A stretch of 5,177 bases of DNA from Cytophagales bacterium (GTDB taxonomy: Bacteria > Bacteroidota > Bacteroidia > Cytophagales > Cyclobacteriaceae), in contig JAJCYL010000076.1 of the NCBI GenBank assembly GCA_029262955.1, positions 1 to 5,177 on the forward strand. The letters run 5' to 3'. Under the pieces are notes generated by a model that was not told the DNA's origin, searched no databases, and saw only the letters and a program-made list of their open reading frames with translations. Shown here piece by piece: positions 1 to 5,177 of this stretch (positions within the stretch are counted from its first letter, which is position 1; every line of letters begins with the position of its first letter). The translations under genes and the position numbers were made by a program.

Positions 1-2356
1 TATGCGAGGCGGAATTTTTGAGGATCAATACGCTGTTGATGTCAGTGATTTTAAAGACTATGTTAAAGTTGTTAACAAAGAAGTATTCGCAGCTCAGACG
101 CATTTCTTTGAATCTTTATCAAATAACGTTGAATATAGAGAACTGCTCCAGAAATCTAAGGCAACTGGAGAGACGGACCTCATTCGAATTTGCTATGAGT
201 ATTTGCCCCTATCATTTGGTAGAAGGCATGGTGACCCAAGCCGCCCTTGGAATAAGTTTTCGATTGAGACTAAAAAAGAAGATGGCAGTAAGAATCGCTA
301 TTATGCAGGCAATTGGCGGGATATTTTTCAGAACTGGGAAGCATTGGCCTTTTCGTTTCCGGGCTTTATTGAATCTATGATCAGTAAATTCGTCAATGCT
401 TCCACCATTGACGGTTACAACCCATATCGCATAACCAGAGAGGGTATTGACTGGGAGGTTATTGAGCCCGATGATCCATGGTCCTACATTGGTTATTGGG
501 GAGATCATCAAATTATCTACCTGTTAAAATTACTTGAACACTCCTTCAGTCACAATAATCAATCTCTTTCAGGCCTGCTGTCCAAGCCGCAATTCGTCTA
601 TGCTAATGTTCCGTATAAAATAAAATCTTATCAAGAAATATTGTCAAATCCGCAAGACACAATTGATTTTGATGAAAAGGAGGAAAAAATCATAGAAGGG
701 CGAGTTGAACGAGTTGGATCGGATGGTAAATTGGTTTACTCAGGTAATGAGCAGCTAATAAAGGCCAATCTCACTGAAAAAATATTAGTCACTTTGCTGG
801 CTAAGCTCTCAAATTTTGTACCGGAGGCTGGCATATGGCTAAATACTCAACGGCCAGAATGGAATGACGCGAATAATGCAATTGTAGGAAATGGAACGTC
901 TATGGTGACGCTCTACTACCTGCGCCGTTTTGCCTCATTTTGCTCGAAATTTTTCGAAAAATCGAAGGAAGATGACTTTGAAATTAACGTGCCTGTAGCT
1001 GATTTCTTCCAGGGGATAAATGAGACCTTAAAGAATCACAAACGTCAGTTAAATGAGACATTTTCTGATAAACATAGGAAAGAAATGGTCGATGAGCTGG
1101 GCACTCTCGGGGAAGCATACCGGAAAAGGGTATATGGATCAATGGATGTTTCGAAAACTAATATTAGGTCAGAGGAAATTGTTAATCTTTTAAAACTGAC
1201 CATCGAATTTATTGATCATTCTATAAAGTTGAATAAAAGAGAAGATGGTTTATATCATGCTTATAATATAATTCAGGTTACGGAGGACGAGGTTTCAGTT
1301 TCTCATTTATATGAAATGCTTGAGGGTCAGGTGGCGGTACTGTCATCAGGTTTATTGTCACCAAAGGAATCTTTGGAAGTGCTGGATGCGCTTAAGAATA
1401 GCAAAATATATAGACCTGATCAATACAGCTATCTACTTTATCCTGATCGTGAATTACCTCGATTTCTGGATAAGAACAACATTCCAAAATCATTCATTGA
1501 AAATTCATTATTAGCTCAGCAATTGTTAAATGACGGCAATACCTCCCTGTTAACACAGGATATTAATGGTGGATGTCATTTTTCCGGGAGCTTCAACAAT
1601 GCAAATAGTCTTAAGGTGGCTCTAAATATATTGAGGGATAGCGGATATGGAGATTTAGTTGACAAGGAGTTTGTTGATTACCTGGAGGTGTTTGAATCAA
1701 TGTTCAACCATCGTGATTTCACCGGAAGGTCGGGCACATTTTTCGGTTATGAGGGTCTTGGAAGCATATACTGGCATATGGTTTCTAAACTATTATTGGC
1801 CACCCAGGAAGTAATTTATAAGGCAAATGAGGAGGGAGTTGATAAAGAAATAATTGGAAGGTTAACGGATCACTATTACGAAATAAGAGCTGGCATTGGC
1901 ATCAATAAATCTCCTGAATTATATGGTGCATTTCCCACTGACCCATATTCTCATACACCCGGTAATAAGGGAGCCCAACAGCCCGGCATGACTGGTCAGG
2001 TAAAAGAGGACATTATTAATCGGTGGGCAGAATTGGGGGTGCGAGTTAATGAGTGTCAGATTTCATTCAAACCTTTGTTTTTGCATAAAAATGAATTTTT
2101 AAATGCAGGTAAACCATTTGCGTATTTTGATATTAATGGTGAGGAAAAAGAGCTGACCTTGGCTCCAGGAGAACTGGCATTTACTTATTGTCAGGTTCCC
2201 GTCATCTACAGGCAATCTTCTAAAAATTGCATTACAGTGGTTATTAATAAGAAGGCGGTTGTGTTTGATGACTTATTACTAGACGCAGATACTTCTCAGA
2301 ATATCTTTGAACGTAAAGGAAAGATTACTAAAATAATTGTTGACTTAGCTATTTGA
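1..2356 (+). CDS. Large uncharacterised protein, probable six-hairpin ((alpha/alpha)6-barrel) carbohydrate-active enzyme, 5'-partial
   Basis: The frame is open from the left edge to a TGA at 2354-2356, giving 784 residues from an ATG at base 2. That ATG is probably internal: it has only one base upstream, and the sequence after it (RGGIFEDQYAVDVSDF) reads like the middle of a folded domain. Numbering from this Met, the visible motifs are GNWRDIFQNWEAL (103-115), a YWGDHQ segment (D168, H169, Q170), RPEWNDANN (284-292), GGCHFSGSFNNAN (around H526), a Gly/aromatic-rich stretch GRSGTFFGYEGLG (575-587) and HTPGNKGAQQPGMTGQ (651-666). A roughly 115-residue C-terminal part looks beta-rich. Long amphipathic helices alternating with Gly/Trp/Asp/His loops suggest an (alpha/alpha)6 barrel, and EWND resembles the DWND catalytic-acid motif of GH94 disaccharide phosphorylases. 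The carbohydrate role is an inference by analogy; substrate and reaction (hydrolase or phosphorylase) cannot be told. No membrane segment is visible, and any signal peptide would lie outside the window. No frameshift is seen. Confidence 0.8.
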   Translation, partial: MRGGIFEDQYAVDVSDFKDYVKVVNKEVFAAQTHFFESLSNNVEYRELLQKSKATGETDLIRICYEYLPLSFGRRHGDPSRPWNKFSIETKKEDGSKNRYYAGNWRDIFQNWEALAFSFPGFIESMISKFVNASTIDGYNPYRITREGIDWEVIEPDDPWSYIGYWGDHQIIYLLKLLEHSFSHNNQSLSGLLSKPQFVYANVPYKIKSYQEILSNPQDTIDFDEKEEKIIEGRVERVGSDGKLVYSGNEQLIKANLTEKILVTLLAKLSNFVPEAGIWLNTQRPEWNDANNAIVGNGTSMVTLYYLRRFASFCSKFFEKSKEDDFEINVPVADFFQGINETLKNHKRQLNETFSDKHRKEMVDELGTLGEAYRKRVYGSMDVSKTNIRSEEIVNLLKLTIEFIDHSIKLNKREDGLYHAYNIIQVTEDEVSVSHLYEMLEGQVAVLSSGLLSPKESLEVLDALKNSKIYRPDQYSYLLYPDRELPRFLDKNNIPKSFIENSLLAQQLLNDGNTSLLTQDINGGCHFSGSFNNANSLKVALNILRDSGYGDLVDKEFVDYLEVFESMFNHRDFTGRSGTFFGYEGLGSIYWHMVSKLLLATQEVIYKANEEGVDKEIIGRLTDHYYEIRAGIGINKSPELYGAFPTDPYSHTPGNKGAQQPGMTGQVKEDIINRWAELGVRVNECQISFKPLFLHKNEFLNAGKPFAYFDINGEEKELTLAPGELAFTYCQVPVIYRQSSKNCITVVINKKAVVFDDLLLDADTSQNIFERKGKITKIIVDLAI

Positions 2357-2382
2357 TTAACTACTAGTTACAAGTAAAGTTT
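2352..2382 (+). promoter_or_regulatory. Weak candidate Bacteroidota-type promoter for the DUF294 gene
   Basis: A TTTG at 2352-2355, overlapping the stop of the upstream gene, is followed after 19 bases by TAAAGTTT (2375-2382). Known Bacteroidota promoters have a -33 TTG/TTTG and a -7 TAnnTTTG box with about this spacing. The -7 box matches only 4 of 6 defined positions, so this could be chance in AT-rich DNA. If real, transcription would start near 2388-2392 and leave a leader of about 40 bases before the ATG at 2429. The alternative is read-through from the upstream gene. Confidence 0.2.
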
Positions 2383-2428
2383 CTATTCTCTCCACAGCTC
2401 GTTTTATTAAACGTCACTATATTCAACC

Positions 2429-4348
2429 ATGGCATCATTTGAAATCCAGAACTTCTTAAGAAGAACGCCACCATTTGATAAACTACCCTCAACTGAGTTG
2501 GAGATAATGATTTCCAGATTGGAAAAGGTAGTTTATAAGAAGAAGGATCTCATCTATCTACAGCATCAATCTCAAATTTTAGGCCTTGATTTGATTTTTG
2601 AAGGAGAATACGAAACTTTCTTTTATACAGAAGATGGTCTCAAGGTTTTTCAAAAAAAATTATCGCAGTTTTCAATTTATGGTGCTGACTCCATTGTTTT
2701 TAATGATGGAATATCCATTCTTAATGTTGAGGTCAAAAAGAAAACTGCTGTGTACAGGGTGCCGGCAGAATATTTTCTCAAGCTATATAAAACCTATGAT
2801 GCGATTTATCAATTCATAGTTTCCGCCTTTGGTACGCTTATGCTTGACAAGCGATATGCCAATCTCGTCATCAGGAAAGAGCAGACACAAGATGCCGATA
2901 CGTTTGAACGCCTGTTTTCCAGAAGGTTGAATACAGTTTCTACACGGCCAATCGTGACTTGCGCTCCTGATTTGCCAATTTATATGGCTGCCCAGTTGAT
3001 GGAAGACCAAAAGACAAGTTGTTTGCTTATTGAGGAGCAGGACAAACTTATTGGTTATATCACAGATATTGTTTTGAGGAACGAGGTGATCGCTAAAAAG
3101 AGAGATGTAGATCGGCCAGTTTCGGAAATCATGGACTCTTCAGTATTCCGACTTACTCAAAATTCCTATATCCATGAAGCAATACTCCTAATGTTCAATC
3201 ATGCAATCCGCTATATGATTGTAGTGCGTGAAGGTGATGATATTGGCCTTGTTTCAAGGAATGATCTGCTTATGGGGAATGGTCAATCCCCCTTCATTTT
3301 TATACAGTCATTTAGGATGTCCCATACCCCCGAGGAGTTGAAAACCAAATGGGTCAAACTTCCCGAGGTCATCTATCAAATGTCAGACCTTGGGGTTCGC
3401 ACAGAAATCATCAATAGAGTCATATCCAGCATTATGGATAGTGTGCTTCAAAAAGTGATTATGTGGGTTTTAGACCAATTGCCTGAACCTCCGGTTGGCT
3501 TCGCAGTAATGGCGATTGGAAACTATGGGAGAGAAGAAGTAATGTTAAATGTAACTCAAAAATTTGTTGTCGTTTTTCAAGAAGATGCTGAGCTTTTCAA
3601 GCTAGAGGAACTAAGAAGTTACTTTACGCTTTTTGCACAAAGAATATCTGACAAGCTCACCGCGGTGGGTATTGAGGTGCCAAAAAATCGATTTTTGATT
3701 GATATTAAAGAACAGATAAAGTCTAGAAAGGAATGGACAAAACTATATTCTAATTGGGCCGGAGATCAGAAAGGAGCCGATATCTATCCCGGATTTTTCG
3801 ATATTAGACACTTATACGGTGAGCAATCGTTGGTAGATTCTTTAGCGCGACATTTTCAAAAAGCAATCCAAAAGTCTAGTCCCAAATTCTTCTCTCGTCT
3901 TGCAGATTATACTTTGGCCTACGATCTTCCAATCACTTTTTTTAAGAATATTAAAACGACAACTAAAGGCGATCGCGAAGAATTTGATATTTACCAGGCT
4001 ATTGGCGTTTTAGTTGATTTTACTAGATATTTTTCATTGAAAAATGGTATTAATGAAACCAATACCGGATTAAGGCTGAAGCAACTAAAGGATAATGGAG
4101 TGATAAAGGCTGAGGTTTATAATGATTTAATGCAGTCTTTTTACTACCTGATGGGGATGAGTTTAAAGTATCAGTCCAAGCAAATTCTTTTTGATAAAAC
4201 CGCCCCGAATAATTTCATTGATTCTACCAACCTTACCACGATTGAGATTGTTACTTTAAAACAAATTTTTGGTTTAATTGACGAGTTTCGACGAGGGTTC
4301 AAGAACCTGCCTCTAAGGATGCTCGGGAAGTCTAGAGACATTGAATAA
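2429..4348 (+). CDS. DUF294-family signal-transduction protein: CNB-like, 2x CBS, GlnD-like nucleotidyltransferase domain (degenerate), DUF294 C-terminal domain
   Basis: Complete 639-residue cytoplasmic protein with no signal peptide or membrane helix. Domains in order: a cyclic-nucleotide-binding-like beta roll plus helices (about 8-145); two CBS domains (about 172-226 and 230-283), with GYITD and GLVSRNDLL marking their ends; a DUF294/GlnD-like nucleotidyltransferase domain (about 300-445); and the DUF294 C-terminal helical domain (about 475-620). Family hallmarks are FFDIRHLYGE (456-465), VDFTRYFSLKNGINETNT (529-546) and the terminal NLTTIE helix. This is the COG2905 architecture, thought to couple nucleotide sensing to nucleotidyl transfer, though targets are largely unknown. 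The active-site loop reads GNYGREEVMLNVTQKF (364-379) where relatives have G-S-x-G-R-x-E...TDQD. The glycines and R368/E370 remain, but both metal-binding aspartates are replaced (T376, K378), so this copy is probably non-catalytic. The ATG at 2429 has no Shine-Dalgarno but an AT-rich leader, normal for Bacteroidota, and places the CNB-like domain at the usual N-terminal position. It lies 72 bp after the upstream gene. Confidence 0.93.
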   Translation: MASFEIQNFLRRTPPFDKLPSTELEIMISRLEKVVYKKKDLIYLQHQSQILGLDLIFEGEYETFFYTEDGLKVFQKKLSQFSIYGADSIVFNDGISILNVEVKKKTAVYRVPAEYFLKLYKTYDAIYQFIVSAFGTLMLDKRYANLVIRKEQTQDADTFERLFSRRLNTVSTRPIVTCAPDLPIYMAAQLMEDQKTSCLLIEEQDKLIGYITDIVLRNEVIAKKRDVDRPVSEIMDSSVFRLTQNSYIHEAILLMFNHAIRYMIVVREGDDIGLVSRNDLLMGNGQSPFIFIQSFRMSHTPEELKTKWVKLPEVIYQMSDLGVRTEIINRVISSIMDSVLQKVIMWVLDQLPEPPVGFAVMAIGNYGREEVMLNVTQKFVVVFQEDAELFKLEELRSYFTLFAQRISDKLTAVGIEVPKNRFLIDIKEQIKSRKEWTKLYSNWAGDQKGADIYPGFFDIRHLYGEQSLVDSLARHFQKAIQKSSPKFFSRLADYTLAYDLPITFFKNIKTTTKGDREEFDIYQAIGVLVDFTRYFSLKNGINETNTGLRLKQLKDNGVIKAEVYNDLMQSFYYLMGMSLKYQSKQILFDKTAPNNFIDSTNLTTIEIVTLKQIFGLIDEFRRGFKNLPLRMLGKSRDIE

Positions 4349-4377
4349 CTAAATGATGGACTAATAACTAAGTGAGA

Positions 4378-5177
4378 TTAATCCAACTCAACTACCAGTT
4401 TACCCTTAGCCTGATTACTCTCCATGTATTCGTGAGCTTCAACAATTTGTTCTAAAGTAAATGTCCGATCAATATTCAGATTGATCTTATCGTCCTGAAC
4501 CGCATTGATAAAGTCTTGTAAGCTGTCTTTGTTAAGATTTTCCACATCTCCCATATAAACGGTAAGTCGACCGAGAGAGGGTATGTCTCCCATTGGAGTG
4601 AATTCCATAGTCCACTCACTACCCAATATCCCAGTCATACATACGATACCTTTTGGTTTGATGCATTTTAAAGAATCCTTTAAGGTCTTAGTCCCTATTA
4701 GCTCTAAGACTTTTTCTACACCTTTTGGAAATATGGCTTGAAGTTTTTTACGTATTTGCCCATCATCAATCAGAACATGATCAGCTCCATTTGCAAATAA
4801 TGCTTCTTCTTTAGTGGAATTCCGGGTAGTTGATACAACAGTTAAGCCAATATTTTTGGCCAATTGACATGCCAGCATGCCTATGGAAGAGGTACCGCCC
4901 CTAATCAATAGTGTTTCGCCATTCTTAATCTCCAACCCCTGATTCAAAGACCCGGATACAGTTTGAAACATTTCCGGAATTGCCCCGAGTACCTTCCAGG
5001 GGAGATTACTTTCGAATGGGAAAATAATATTAAGAGGTACCAACGTAAATTCTGCATATCCGCCGTCAAAAGCCCGACCCATTTCTCCCATTATGGCCGC
5101 TACGTGTTGTCCCTTTTGATAAGTACCAGAAGGGTCTTCTTCTACCACGCCCACACATTCTATACCCTGTATCCTGG
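4378..5177 (-). CDS. Zinc-independent MDR-family NAD(P)H oxidoreductase (quinone reductase-like), 5'-partial
   Basis: The gene reads leftward from the right edge to a TAA at 4378-4380. A GTG at 5152-5154 could be taken as the start, giving 258 residues, but the frame stays open upstream of it with family-like sequence (RIQGIECVGVVEEDPSG), so the gene continues past the window. Roughly 55-70 N-terminal residues are probably missing, judged from the usual 320-335 of this family. Visible parts are the end of the GroES-like catalytic domain (GYAEFTLVP, fragment residues 32-40) and the Rossmann NAD(P)-binding domain with the glycine-rich loop GGTSSIG (86-92, at 4879-4899), a variant of the AxxGxxG loop of quinone reductases. 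NGADHVLIDD (122-131), GVEKVLELIG (145-154) and the C-terminal HEYMES...GKLVVELD are also typical. No structural-zinc cysteine cluster is seen, so it probably transfers hydride from NADPH to quinones or enones without zinc; the substrate is unknown. It converges on the DUF294 gene with 29 bp between stops. Confidence 0.92.
   Translation of the reverse strand, partial: RIQGIECVGVVEEDPSGTYQKGQHVAAIMGEMGRAFDGGYAEFTLVPLNIIFPFESNLPWKVLGAIPEMFQTVSGSLNQGLEIKNGETLLIRGGTSSIGMLACQLAKNIGLTVVSTTRNSTKEEALFANGADHVLIDDGQIRKKLQAIFPKGVEKVLELIGTKTLKDSLKCIKPKGIVCMTGILGSEWTMEFTPMGDIPSLGRLTVYMGDVENLNKDSLQDFINAVQDDKINLNIDRTFTLEQIVEAHEYMESNQAKGKLVVELD

Noticed and set aside
212..511. 99-codon open frame on the - strand inside the first gene.
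   Set aside because: It lies wholly within the strongly protein-like + strand frame, has no recognisable domain and no initiation signal. It is a shadow frame.
2359..2369. AACTA-C-TAGTT inverted repeat just after the stop of the first gene, considered as terminator or operator.
   Set aside because: The arms are 5 bp with a 1-base centre, too small to fold as a hairpin, with no following T-run. Likely chance in AT-rich DNA.
2783..3010. 75-codon open frame on the - strand inside the DUF294 gene.
   Set aside because: It is antisense to the end of the CNB-like domain and CBS 1, with composition expected from reverse translation of a real gene.
4344..4371. Nine-base direct repeat AATAACTAA (4344-4352 and 4363-4371) spanning the gap between the convergent genes, considered as a binding site or a bidirectional terminator.
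   Set aside because: The repeat is low-complexity, overlaps a stop codon and forms no hairpin. There is no evidence for function.
1..5177. Search for a defence, mobile or RNA-based system (CRISPR repeats, IS ends, tRNA, toxin-antitoxin pair).
   Set aside because: I saw no regularly spaced repeats, transposase motifs, tRNA-like cloverleaf or small paired genes. The three genes fill nearly all of the window.

Overview
The window holds three protein-coding genes and almost no non-coding DNA. Genes 1 and 2 are on the + strand. Gene 3 is on the - strand and converges on gene 2. Base composition is AT-rich, no start has a GGAGG-type ribosome binding site, and the protein families fit a member of the Bacteroidota, perhaps a marine Cytophagales or Flavobacteriia lineage. 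The phylum is an inference from style and family recognition, not from a marker gene.

Region 1 (1-2356) is the C-terminal 784 residues or so of a large, largely uncharacterised protein. It looks like an (alpha/alpha)6-barrel carbohydrate-active enzyme, with a RPEWNDANN motif resembling the catalytic DWND motif of GH94-type phosphorylases, followed by a small beta-rich C-terminal domain. Its true start probably lies upstream of the window. Region 2 (2429-4348) is a complete 639-residue multidomain signalling protein of the COG2905/DUF294 type: cyclic-nucleotide-binding-like domain, two CBS domains, a GlnD-like nucleotidyltransferase domain and the DUF294 C-terminal helical domain. Its nucleotidyltransferase active site is degenerate: the two aspartates expected in the TDQD motif are T and K. 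Region 3 (4378-5177, - strand) is the C-terminal part of a zinc-independent MDR-superfamily NAD(P)H oxidoreductase (quinone reductase-like), cut off by the right edge.

The genes do not form an obvious pathway. Genes 1 and 2 are co-directional, 72 bp apart, and could be co-transcribed or separately promoted. Genes 2 and 3 are tail to tail with 29 bp between stops and no recognisable hairpin terminator. I see no RNA gene, mobile element, CRISPR array or defence system. The most interesting point is the apparently catalytically dead nucleotidyltransferase domain inside an otherwise intact sensor protein.
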